From assembly GCA_022822125.1 (NCBI GenBank), contig JAJECF010000183.1:1-15229 (forward strand): a stretch of 15,229 bases of DNA, given 5' to 3'. The stretch's first letter is position 1. Each line of letters opens with the position of its first letter. The position numbers and the translations under genes are program-made. This DNA comes from Alphaproteobacteria bacterium. Lineage in GTDB: Bacteria > Pseudomonadota > Alphaproteobacteria > Bin95. This document shows, piece by piece, positions 1 through 6,575 of the stretch. The notes beneath the pieces were generated by a model that ran no database searches, had not been told where the DNA came from, and saw nothing but the letters and a program-made list of their open reading frames with translations.

Positions 1-413
1 TCGTCCCAGAGCTCCTGCCCGCCGCCATATTTCATCCAGGCGGCGTGCTCGATGCCGGTCAGCCCGTAGGGCACGGCGGTGAAGAAGTTGAAGCCCTTGT
101 GCTTGCCCTGCCAGTAATACTCGGCCGAATGGTACATGTCGGCATCGCCGGCGCTGACCGCGTCGAACACGCCGAAAGCCGGCACCAGCTCGCCGCCGCC
201 ATAGACCTTGACGGAAATCTTGCCGCCGGAGAGTTGCGTAATGCGCTGAGCCACCCGCTGGCCCGACGTGCCCAGCCCCGGCGAGTTGAGCGGCCAGGAC
301 ATGGCCAGCTTCCATTCCTTGAGGCCTTGCGAGATGGCGGGGGCCGCCAGTGTCGAGGCGGCGGCGGCGACACCGGCGGTCGCAGCGCCCTGAACGAATT
401 TACGGCGTTTCAT
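1..413 (-). CDS. TRAP transporter solute-binding protein, DctP family (partial, C-terminus off the left edge)
   Basis: The first 137 residues of a periplasmic solute-binding protein of a tripartite ATP-independent periplasmic (TRAP) transporter are visible. It opens with MKRRKFVQGA, a twin-arginine signal (R3-R4-x-F6), then an Ala-rich core and a likely cleavage site near APAIS (residues 24-28), so Tat export is inferred. The mature start has the family's W-x-x-x-x-S-W-P pattern (residues 34-41), followed by a GGKISVKVYGGGELVPAF segment and an AEYYWQGKHKGFNFFTAVPYG stretch. These are typical of the branch binding keto- or other organic acids; the ligand cannot be read from this fragment. The ATG at 413 is supported by GAGGA six bases upstream (complement of 420-424). 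The amidase gene lies 129 bp upstream on the same strand, so co-transcription is possible. The membrane subunits would lie outside the window. Confidence 0.9.
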   Translation of the reverse strand, partial: MKRRKFVQGAATAGVAAAASTLAAPAISQGLKEWKLAMSWPLNSPGLGTSGQRVAQRITQLSGGKISVKVYGGGELVPAFGVFDAVSAGDADMYHSAEYYWQGKHKGFNFFTAVPYGLTGIEHAAWMKYGGGQELWD

Positions 414-515
414 GGGATGTCCTCGCTGTTGCGCCGCAAGCGAAACCCGACGGGCCTGCCTCCCTCCGTCATCGGAGCGCGTACAAACCCGCTTGGCTCG
501 CGGCATTCGACCCCG

Positions 516-535
516 GGAGCGTAAAACAGCGCTCC
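516..535 (-). terminator. Hairpin between amidase and TRAP gene, possible weak terminator
   Basis: A perfect 6-bp inverted repeat (GGAGCG / CGCTCC) with an 8-base loop lies just after the amidase stop codon. No U-tract follows, so it could be a weak or Rho-assisted terminator, an mRNA-stabilising hairpin, or chance in GC-rich DNA. Confidence 0.3.
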
Positions 536-542
536 GGCCGAA

Positions 543-2051
543 TCAAACCCGGGCGAACGGCATGGAGCCGGGCCGCCAGGGACCGGCGGGGCCGGGAGGC
601 ATGCGCGCCTGCGCCGCCTGCTCGAAGGCATGGGCGTAGCCGATCAGAAGGCCGTCCCGCCAGGCGCCGCCGATGAAGGAGAGGCCGACCGGCAGGCCGG
701 CGACATAGCCGGCGGGCGCGGTGACGCTCGGATAGCCGGAAACCGCCGCCAGGCCCGAACTGCCGCCAAGGCGGTTGTCGCCGTTCACAAGGTCGATGGC
801 CCAGGGCGCAGGCGAAGTCGGCGCGACCAGGGCGTCCAGGCGGAACGCGCCGAGGGCCCGGTCGATGCCCTCTTCGCGGGTGAGCCGGCGGCAGCGGGCA
901 AGCGCCGCCAGATAGGCCTTGCTGTCCATGCCGTCGGTTTCTTCGGCCGCAATCAGCTGCTCCTGCCCGAACCAGGGCATGACCCGGTCGGCATGGTCGA
1001 TATTGAACCGGATCAACCCGGCGAGCGAACGGATCGGACATTCGGGCCCGAGCGCCGCAAGCCAGGCGTTCAGCCCGGTCTTGAACTCGGTTCGCATCAC
1101 CAGGATTTCGTGCGGCCGGATGGCTTCGCGCGCGGACATTTCGATGTCATCCACAATGACCGCGCCTGCATCCGCCAGCGCCTCGAGCGCCCGGTCGAAC
1201 ACCCGGTCCACGGCTTCGTGGAAGCCGCAATAGCTTCTGATGACGCCGAGTCTGGCCCCCCGCAGCGCGCCGGCATCGAGGAAGCGGGTGAAATCCGCGT
1301 CCGGCGGCGTCCGGCTGGCCGGATCGTCCCGGTCGGGACCGGCGATTGCGCCAAGCAGAACCGCCGCATCGGCCACCGACCGCGCCATGGGGCCGGCCGT
1401 GTCCTGGCTCGCGGCGATGGGGATGATTCCGGTGCGGGAGACAAGCCCGAGAGTCGGCTTGACGCCGACAACGGAATTCATCGCGGACGGCCCGACGATG
1501 GAGCCGTCGGTCTCCGTACCGATGGCGACGGGCGCGAAGTCGCGAGCGACCGCGACGCCGGAGCCCGAGCTGGAGCCGCCGGGCGTGCGGTCGGTCGCAT
1601 AGGCGTTGCGGACCTGCCCGCCGCGGCTCGACCAGCCGCTCGACGAGCGCGTGGAGCGGAAATTCGCCCATTCGCTGAGATTGGTCTTGCCGAGCAGAAC
1701 GGCGCCGGCCTCGCGCAGGCGCCGGGCGACATGGCTGTCCGCCTTCGTCCTCACGCCGTCGAGCGCCAGCGAGCCGGCCGAGGTCATCATGGCGTCGCCC
1801 GTCGCGATATTGTCCTTCAGCAGCACCGGCACGCCGTGCAGGGGGCCGCGGACATGCCCGGCGGCGCGCTCGCGGTCGCGCTCAAGCGCGATCCGGTCTG
1901 CGTCGGGATTGAGGAATGCAACAGACCGGAAGGGCCCGTCCTCCGCCGCAATCCGCTGCCGGAAGGACTCGACAAGGCCGGTCGAGGTGAGCGCGCCTGA
2001 CGCCATCAGGCGGGCGAGGTCGGCAATCGAGGCTTCTTTCGGCGCGTCCAT
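543..2051 (-). CDS. Amidase-signature family hydrolase
   Basis: A 502-residue cytoplasmic enzyme of the amidase-signature family, which hydrolyses carboxamides through a Ser-cisSer-Lys triad. The triad is intact: Lys79 in VLLKDNI, Ser160 in the GGSSSGSG loop (158-165) and nucleophile Ser184 in GTETDGSI. The 24-residue spacing between the serines and the total length match stand-alone amidases of the peptide-amidase type. GatA itself is less likely because no gatB or gatC is nearby. Substrate is unknown. The frame stays open 34 codons further upstream, but the ATG at 2051 (MDAPKEASIADLARL) is chosen because family homology begins there and the longer form would run into the divergent deaminase gene. 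The ribosome site is weak (AGGA about 13 bases upstream). The TRAP gene follows 129 bp downstream, so import and hydrolysis of an amide is conceivable but unproven. Confidence 0.9.
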   Translation of the reverse strand: MDAPKEASIADLARLMASGALTSTGLVESFRQRIAAEDGPFRSVAFLNPDADRIALERDRERAAGHVRGPLHGVPVLLKDNIATGDAMMTSAGSLALDGVRTKADSHVARRLREAGAVLLGKTNLSEWANFRSTRSSSGWSSRGGQVRNAYATDRTPGGSSSGSGVAVARDFAPVAIGTETDGSIVGPSAMNSVVGVKPTLGLVSRTGIIPIAASQDTAGPMARSVADAAVLLGAIAGPDRDDPASRTPPDADFTRFLDAGALRGARLGVIRSYCGFHEAVDRVFDRALEALADAGAVIVDDIEMSAREAIRPHEILVMRTEFKTGLNAWLAALGPECPIRSLAGLIRFNIDHADRVMPWFGQEQLIAAEETDGMDSKAYLAALARCRRLTREEGIDRALGAFRLDALVAPTSPAPWAIDLVNGDNRLGGSSGLAAVSGYPSVTAPAGYVAGLPVGLSFIGGAWRDGLLIGYAHAFEQAAQARMPPGPAGPWRPGSMPFARV

Positions 2052-2118
2052 AGGGAAGGGACTATCCTGCACTTGCGGTCCCGGCGCAAACTGCCAAGGG
2101 ATTGCAACGGAGGCCGGA
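2052..2118. promoter_or_regulatory. Divergent intergenic region of the amidase and deaminase genes
   Basis: These 67 bp separate two divergent genes and must carry the upstream control of at least one of them. On the minus strand TTGGCA resembles a -35 box, but nothing close to TATAAT sits 17 bp away. No riboswitch-like structure was recognised. The ribosome-binding GGAGG for the deaminase is at 2109-2113. Confidence 0.4.
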
Positions 2119-3135
2119 GTGGACGTGAGGTCGTTTGTCCGGGCGCTGCCCAAGGCCGAGCTGCACCTTCATCTGGAGGGCGCGCTCGAGCCGGAATTGA
2201 TGATGCGGCTGGCCCGCAGGAACGGGGTCGACATCCCGTTCCGCTCGGTAGAGGAGATCCGGGCCGCCTACCGCTTCTCCGAATTGCAGGACTTCCTGGA
2301 CATCTACTACCGGGGCATGGACGTGCTGCGCGCCGAAGAGGACTTTTACGATCTCACCGCGGCCTATCTGGAGCGCGCCGCCGCCGACGGGGCGATGCAT
2401 GTCGAAGTGTTCTTCGATCCACAGGGGCACACCGGGCGCGGCGTTCCGTTCGCGGCTGCGGCGGACGGTATCCTGGCGGCGCTCGCCGACGGGCGCGAGA
2501 GGCTGGGCGTCACTTCGCTGCTCATCATGTGCGTCCTGCGGCATCTGAGCGAGGAAGAGGGGTTCGCAGCCTTTCGCGAGGCCGGGCCCTATATCGCCGA
2601 CGGGAAGATCGCCGGCCTCGGTCTGGATTCGACCGAGAAGGACAATCCGCCCGCGAAGTTCGAACGCCTCTTTGCGGCCGCGCGCGAGGCCGGCCTCAAG
2701 CTCGTTGCCCATGCCGGCGAAGAGGGCCCGGCATCTTATGTCGCGGACGCGGTGGACCGGCTGGGCGTGGACCGGATCGACCACGGCAACCGAGCGCTCG
2801 ACGACCCGGCGCTGGTCCGCCGCCTGGCCGGGCAGGGCATCGCGCTGACCGTGTGCCCGCTCTCCAATCTCCGGCTCTGCGGCGTTCCCGACATGAGGCA
2901 GCACCCGCTGAAGCGCATGCTCGACGCGGGCCTCAAGGCCACCGTCAACTCCGACGACCCGGCCTATTTCGGCGGCTATCTGCTGGACAATTTCGTAGCC
3001 GTGGCCGATGCGCTCCAACTGGAGGCAGCGGACCTCGTCACGCTCGCCCGCAATTCCATCGAGGGTTCATTCCTCGACGACGCAGCTAAACTGGCGCATC
3101 TGGACCACCTCGACAGGACCTCGGCGGGCGGGTGA
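2119..3135 (+). CDS. Adenosine deaminase-family protein, probably adenine deaminase
   Basis: A 338-residue amidohydrolase-fold purine deaminase acting in salvage (adenine to hypoxanthine, or adenosine to inosine) in the cytosol. Zinc and catalytic residues are all present: His16 and His18 in HLHLEGAL, His198 and Glu201 in HAGEEGP, His222 in RIDHGNR, and Asp279-Asp280 in NSDDPAYFGGY. The SDDPAYFGGY form, with a short N-terminus, is characteristic of the bacterial/fungal adenine deaminase (Aah1-like) branch rather than classical Add, so adenine is the preferred call. The start is GTG at 2119, set by GGAGG five bases upstream and by homology beginning at VRALPKAELHLHLEG; the frame is open further upstream but lies antisense to the amidase. 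Its stop is 7 bp from the stop of the convergent SDR gene, leaving no room for separate terminators. Confidence 0.9.
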   Translation: MDVRSFVRALPKAELHLHLEGALEPELMMRLARRNGVDIPFRSVEEIRAAYRFSELQDFLDIYYRGMDVLRAEEDFYDLTAAYLERAAADGAMHVEVFFDPQGHTGRGVPFAAAADGILAALADGRERLGVTSLLIMCVLRHLSEEEGFAAFREAGPYIADGKIAGLGLDSTEKDNPPAKFERLFAAAREAGLKLVAHAGEEGPASYVADAVDRLGVDRIDHGNRALDDPALVRRLAGQGIALTVCPLSNLRLCGVPDMRQHPLKRMLDAGLKATVNSDDPAYFGGYLLDNFVAVADALQLEAADLVTLARNSIEGSFLDDAAKLAHLDHLDRTSAGG

Positions 3136-3142
3136 TCGCGTC

Positions 3143-3907
3143 CTAGCTGTTCCACCAGGGCATGTCGTTGAAGGAGCGCAGGTCGATTTCGTTCGTCCAG
3201 GTGGAGCGGTGCTGGCGCGCGAGATGGAGATAGGTGTCGGCGATCTTCTCCGGCAGCATGAGGCCGTCATGCTCCATGCCACGGCTCTCGCGCAGCGCCC
3301 GGTATTTCTCCGGTCCGAGCATCTTGCCGAGCGTGTCCGGGGCATCGACCGCGCCGTCCACAAGGATATGGACGATGTGGATGCCCTTCGGCCCGAATTC
3401 GGCGTTCAGCGTCTGGCACAGCATGCGCCGGCCCGCCATGGAGGCCGCATGCGAATGCTGGCCCCTGTTGCCGCGCACGGCCGCCGTCGATGACGTGACC
3501 AGAATGGCGCCGCCGCCGCGCTCGACCATGCAGGGACAGACGGCCGAGGCCGTGCGGAAAAGCCCGAAGGTCGCCATGCGCCAGCCCAGCTCGAAGACCT
3601 TGTAGCTGGTCGCCTCCAGGCTGCGGTTGCCGACCTGCGAGCCGAGATTGTAGAGGACCGTCTCGATGGGCCCGATATCGGCCTCCACGGCCGCAATCCG
3701 GTCTTCGATGCTGTCGGGCTGGACGGCGTTGAGCAGATAGCCCGTGGCGTCGCCGCCCTCGCTCCTGATGCCGTCAACCAGCCGGTTCAGGCCCTCCTCG
3801 TCGCTGCGGCGGCAAAGGACGGCGTGGTAGCCCTCCCGCGCGAAGCGTGTTGCGACGGTGCCGCCGATTCCGGCGCCGGCGCCGATGACGAGACAAACGG
3901 GTTTCAT
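3143..3907 (-). CDS. Non-canonical short-chain dehydrogenase/reductase (SDR) lacking the Tyr-Lys pair
   Basis: A 254-residue Rossmann-fold SDR. The nucleotide-binding GAGAGIG loop (residues 9-15) is intact, as is the active-site Ser of VTSS (139-140). The central NNAG motif is replaced by YNLG (86-89). The catalytic YxxxK positions, 13 residues after the serine, read H153-A-A-S-M157, so both Tyr and Lys are absent. The flanking sequence (RGNRGQHSHAAS, RRMLCQTLNAEF) is well formed, suggesting a distinct subfamily rather than decay. Either it uses other residues, reduces or isomerises an unusual substrate, or it only binds nucleotide. The substrate is unknown. The ATG overlaps the stop of the upstream retropepsin-like gene as ATGA (3904-3907), so translation is probably coupled. 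Confidence 0.87.
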   Translation of the reverse strand: MKPVCLVIGAGAGIGGTVATRFAREGYHAVLCRRSDEEGLNRLVDGIRSEGGDATGYLLNAVQPDSIEDRIAAVEADIGPIETVLYNLGSQVGNRSLEATSYKVFELGWRMATFGLFRTASAVCPCMVERGGGAILVTSSTAAVRGNRGQHSHAASMAGRRMLCQTLNAEFGPKGIHIVHILVDGAVDAPDTLGKMLGPEKYRALRESRGMEHDGLMLPEKIADTYLHLARQHRSTWTNEIDLRSFNDMPWWNS

Positions 3908-4317
3908 GCGAGTTCACTCCGCAGGACCATGCAATCTGCGCCCGCAGCCTGCAGCCTTTTCAGGCGCGCGGCGGGCAGGCGTTTCAATGTTCCATTGCGC
4001 GGGTCGATGTCGATCCCGACAGACTCCAGCGCCGTCACGCCCAGGATCGGTTCCGTCCCCTTGTCGCCGAAAATGATCGTGCCGCCCACAATCTCTCCCA
4101 TGAATTCCAGCCGCCCGACCGCGATATCCATGGCGACCGTGTTGCCGTCAGCGAGCTCGTAAAGACGGCGCGCCTCGGGCTCCAGCCCGATGGCCTCCAG
4201 GCGGTCCCTCGGCACCAGCGAATCGGTGGCGCCGGTATCGACCAGGAACAGGCCGTCCCATGCGCGCTTGCGGTCCGCCGGATTGCTGACGGTAACCGTG
4301 ACGTGGATGGCGCCCAA
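3904..4317 (-). CDS. Retropepsin-like (clan AA) aspartic protease family protein
   Basis: A 137-residue protein with the single-lobe retropepsin signature LFLVDTGATDSLVP (catalytic Asp27 in DTGA) and a later ILGVTALESVG segment matching the family's hydrophobic-hydrophobic-Gly motif. Such proteins work as homodimers, each subunit giving one Asp. No signal peptide or membrane segment is seen, so it is probably cytosolic. Bacterial substrates of this small family are largely unknown. The start is called at TTG 4317: GGAGG (complement of 4324-4328) lies six bases upstream and homology begins immediately after it. A longer in-frame ATG at 4389 is rejected because it lies inside the tRNA-Leu gene. 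The stop overlaps the SDR start (ATGA). The tRNA 3' end is only 28 bp upstream, so the mRNA may come from processing of a tRNA-containing transcript. Confidence 0.8.
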   Translation of the reverse strand: MGAIHVTVTVSNPADRKRAWDGLFLVDTGATDSLVPRDRLEAIGLEPEARRLYELADGNTVAMDIAVGRLEFMGEIVGGTIIFGDKGTEPILGVTALESVGIDIDPRNGTLKRLPAARLKRLQAAGADCMVLRSELA

Positions 4318-4345
4318 GATCGTCCTCCATCGCTTGCCGCGCCGG

Positions 4346-4432
4346 TGGTGCCCCCGGGGAGACTCGAACTCCCACGCCCTTGCGGGCAACAGATTTTGAG
4401 TCTGCCGCGTCTACCGATTCCGCCACAGAGGC
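4346..4432 (-). tRNA. tRNA-Leu (anticodon CAA)
   Basis: An 87-nt class II tRNA with encoded CCA. The acceptor stem pairs GCCTCTG with CGGGGGC (one T-G wobble). The anticodon loop CTCAAAA (complement of 4394-4400) gives CAA, reading UUG. The T arm is GGGAG-TTCGAGT-CTCCC, and a long variable arm typical of leucine tRNAs is present. It sits between ubiD (43 bp upstream) and the retropepsin-like gene (28 bp downstream) on the same strand. Confidence 0.97.
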
Positions 4433-4454
4433 ACAGGGCCGGCCCGGAAGCAGC

Positions 4455-4483
4455 TATTTAGCGCCGGCTGGCGGCTCAATCCA
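4455..4483 (-). promoter_or_regulatory. Possible promoter of tRNA-Leu(CAA)
   Basis: On the minus strand TAAATA (complement of 4455-4460) lies about 22 bases before the tRNA 5' end. A poor -35 match, TGGATT (complement of 4478-4483), sits 17 bp further upstream, at the ubiD stop. The tRNA could equally be cotranscribed with ubiD. Confidence 0.3.
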
Positions 4484-5960
4484 GCCCGAACTCCTCCCAT
4501 CTGGCGGCGATGCGCGCCTCCACCTCCTCGCTCATGGCAAGCCTGCGGCCCCATTCGCGCCGGGTCTCCGGCGGCCATTTGTCGGTCGCGTCGAGGCCGA
4601 TCTTGGAGCCGAGGCCGCTCTCGGGGCTCGCAAAGTCCAGATAGTCGATGGGCGTGTTCTCGACGAGCGTTATGTCGCGGGCGGGGTCCATGCGGGTGGA
4701 AACGGCCCACATGACGTCCTTCCAGTCGCGCGCATCGATGTCGTCGTCCACGACGATCACCCACTTGGTGTACATGAACTGGCGCAGATAGGACCAGACG
4801 CCGAACATCACCCGCTTGGCGTGGCCGGGATAGGCCTTGCGGATGGAGACGACGGCCACGCGGTAGGAGCAGCCCTCCGGCGGCAGCCAGAAATCGCGGA
4901 TTTCCGGGAACTGCGCCTGCAGCAGCGGGATGAAGACCTCGTTCAATGCCTCGCCCAGCACCGAGGGCTCGTCCGGCGGCCGGCCGGTATAGGTGGTGAG
5001 GTAGATCGGCTCGCGGCGCATGGTGATCGCCGAGACCGTGAACACCGGAAAGCGCTCGACCGCATTGTAGTAGCCGGTGTGGTCTCCGTAAGGCCCCTCG
5101 TCGCCATAGTCGTCGAGCGAGACATGGCCTTCCAGCACGATCTCGGCCTCGGCCGGCACCTTGAGCGGCACGGTGCGACAATCGACGAGGTCGAGCCGCC
5201 GGCCCGCCAGGAGGCCGGAGAAACGGTATTCGGAAAGCGTCTCGGGCAGGGGCGTGACGGCGGCGAGAATCGTCGCCGGGTCCGCGCCGATCACGGCGGC
5301 GGCGGGCAGGGGCTCGCGCTTCCTGGCCGCCCAGCGCGCATGGTGGCCGGCGCCGCCGCGATGCTTCAGCCAACGCATCAGGGTCGTGTTCCGCCCGGTC
5401 ACCTGCATGCGGTAGATGCCGAGATTGAAATCGTCCTCGGCCGTGCGCCCCGGCCCCCGCGTCACCACGAGCGGCCAGGTGATGAGAGGCGCGGGTTCGT
5501 CCGGCCAGCAGGTCTGGACGGGGAAGCGCCCGAGGTCGATATCGTCCCCCTCCAGCACGACCTCCTGCACGGGCCCCCGCCGGACGGTGCGCGGCGCCAT
5601 GGAGAGCATGGTTTTCAGCAGCGGCAGCATCCCGACCGCCTCGCGCCAGCCGCCGGGCGGGGCCGGCTGGCGAAGGAAGGCAAGCGTTTCGCCGATCTCG
5701 CGCAGGCCGGCCGGCTCGCGCCCCATCCCCCAGGCGACGCGCTCGACCGTGCCGAACAGATTGGCGAGCGCCGGCATGCCCCAGGAGCCGCCGTCCGGAC
5801 GGCGCAGGTTCTCGAAAAGCAGCGCCGGCCCGCCCGCCCGGAGCACGCGGCGGTGGATTTCCGTCACCTCCAGCTCGGGCGACACGGGCGCGGCTATGCG
5901 CTTGAGCCGGCCCGCCCTTTCCAGCCGGGCGATGAAATCGCGGAGGGATCGGTCGGTCAC
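4476..5960 (-). CDS. ubiD: UbiD family decarboxylase (3-octaprenyl-4-hydroxybenzoate carboxy-lyase)
   Basis: A 494-residue prenylated-FMN-dependent decarboxylase, close to the 497 residues of E. coli UbiD, which removes the carboxyl group of the prenylated hydroxybenzoate in ubiquinone synthesis. Visible family blocks are FNLGIYRMQ (178-186, with the conserved cofactor-contacting Arg184), [18 protein letters not shown] (261-278) and [11 protein letters not shown] (288-298), which carries a glutamate of the catalytic network. There is no signal or membrane segment; a soluble or peripheral enzyme is expected. The start is GTG at 5960, giving [19 protein letters not shown], with GGAGG ten bases upstream. 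The cofactor-making partner ubiX is not in this window. A paralogous UbiD acting on other aromatic acids is possible, but the length and close motif match favour the quinone enzyme. Confidence 0.92.
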   Translation of the reverse strand: MTDRSLRDFIARLERAGRLKRIAAPVSPELEVTEIHRRVLRAGGPALLFENLRRPDGGSWGMPALANLFGTVERVAWGMGREPAGLREIGETLAFLRQPAPPGGWREAVGMLPLLKTMLSMAPRTVRRGPVQEVVLEGDDIDLGRFPVQTCWPDEPAPLITWPLVVTRGPGRTAEDDFNLGIYRMQVTGRNTTLMRWLKHRGGAGHHARWAARKREPLPAAAVIGADPATILAAVTPLPETLSEYRFSGLLAGRRLDLVDCRTVPLKVPAEAEIVLEGHVSLDDYGDEGPYGDHTGYYNAVERFPVFTVSAITMRREPIYLTTYTGRPPDEPSVLGEALNEVFIPLLQAQFPEIRDFWLPPEGCSYRVAVVSIRKAYPGHAKRVMFGVWSYLRQFMYTKWVIVVDDDIDARDWKDVMWAVSTRMDPARDITLVENTPIDYLDFASPESGLGSKIGLDATDKWPPETRREWGRRLAMSEEVEARIAARWEEFGLD

Positions 5961-5980
5961 GAAAAGCGCGCCTCCGGTCG

Positions 5981-6009
5981 TTGACAGATATGCGCCTTCC
6001 TCTTATCAC
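5981..6009 (+). promoter_or_regulatory. Sigma-70 promoter of tRNA-Leu(CAG)
   Basis: A perfect TTGACA (5981-5986), a 17-bp spacer and TATCAC (6004-6009, four of six matches) end 21 bases before the tRNA 5' end. This is ideal geometry for a stable-RNA promoter. It lies in the 70-bp gap between the divergent ubiD start and the tRNA. Confidence 0.8.
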
Positions 6010-6030
6010 GCCGTCTCCCTCCGGCCCCAT

Positions 6031-6117
6031 GCCCAGGTGGCGGAATTGGTAGACGCGCAGGTTTCAGGTACCTGTGGCCGCAAGGCCGTGGAAGTTCGAG
6101 TCTTCTCCTGGGCACCA
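6031..6117 (+). tRNA. tRNA-Leu (anticodon CAG)
   Basis: An 87-nt class II tRNA with encoded CCA. The acceptor stem GCCCAGG pairs with CCTGGGC. The anticodon stem CAGGT/ACCTG encloses loop TTCAGGT, giving anticodon CAG (6065-6067), which reads CUG, a major leucine codon in GC-rich genomes. A long variable arm and TTCGAGT T-loop are present. Its last 23 bases recur imperfectly at 10353-10375, making it the likely attachment site of the accessory segment that follows. Confidence 0.97.
6095..6117 (+). repeat. Left attachment-site-like repeat (3' end of tRNA-Leu)
   Basis: These last 23 bases of tRNA-Leu(CAG), ending TCTTCTCCTGGGCACCA, match 10353-10375 (ending TTTTCTCCCGGACACCA) at 18 of 23 positions in the same orientation. 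All five differences are transitions. The arrangement is what tRNA-targeting integration leaves: a functional tRNA end on one side and a drifting copy on the other. Confidence 0.5.
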
Positions 6118-6575
6118 AACCCTATGCTGGGGCACGCTTCATTTGGGGAATTATATTAGTTCCGCTCTTGAGCAACTACTGTCTGCACCGGTACCATTCG
6201 ACAGTAGGCGCAACCCCCGTTACTCGTGCGACGAAGCCGCCGCGTCGCGGGGATGACGACTCACAAGAGCGTACGATCATGCCCCCTACTGGAATCGACC
6301 CCAACTGCGGCAGGCTGCGTCGTCCGCTACACCTCCACTTGAGCGGGCGCGGTACCAACGCTCTGCGAATTATACTGGCAGGAGCATTCTAGAAGCGACA
6401 ATCGGGCCGCGAATTGCTCGGGAGCGCCCCTGCATCGTTCCTTGAGCATGACAGATGCGCGCTGAAAGCGTCGAATTCGGCCGTGCGAAACCGAACGCGC
6501 CATGCCAAGCTCGACGCGCATGTTTCAGCCGTCCGGCGGACGGGAGGCGCCGGAACGGAACACCGGGGGAGCCGG
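6118..6575. other. 458-bp non-coding leader of the helicase-PLD gene
   Basis: No convincing gene was found. It contains AT-rich patches unlike the surrounding core DNA, a GGGGAATTAT box (6145-6154) whose inverse occurs at 10318-10327, an ATATTAGTTCCG box (6153-6164) nearly repeated at 10339-10350, and a TATACT hexamer (6371-6376) that could be a -10 element about 200 bases before the helicase start, without a recognisable -35. Short open frames here have no good ribosome sites. Confidence 0.6.

Noticed and set aside
630..2000. Long plus-strand open frame opposite the amidase
   Set aside because: It is antisense to a gene with an intact catalytic triad, has low-complexity Arg/Gly/Ala composition and shows no recognisable domain; such frames are common opposite GC-rich genes.
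4318..4389. Longer N-terminus for the retropepsin-like protein from an ATG at 4389
   Set aside because: It would translate the 3' half of tRNA-Leu(CAA), whereas the TTG at 4317 has an ideal ribosome site and starts where homology begins.
4380..5984. 534-codon plus-strand open frame opposite ubiD and through tRNA-Leu(CAA)
   Set aside because: It crosses a tRNA and mirrors ubiD codon bias; its His/Arg/Gly-rich translation has no family character.
6281..6385. tRNA-like pattern on the minus strand (acceptor-like ends GCTCCTG and AGGGGGC, a GTCGATT T-loop-like run)
   Set aside because: The ends pair only with wobbles and a mismatch, the span of about 105 bases is too long, the T-loop is off by one base and no anticodon stem forms. 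At most it is a tRNA relic.
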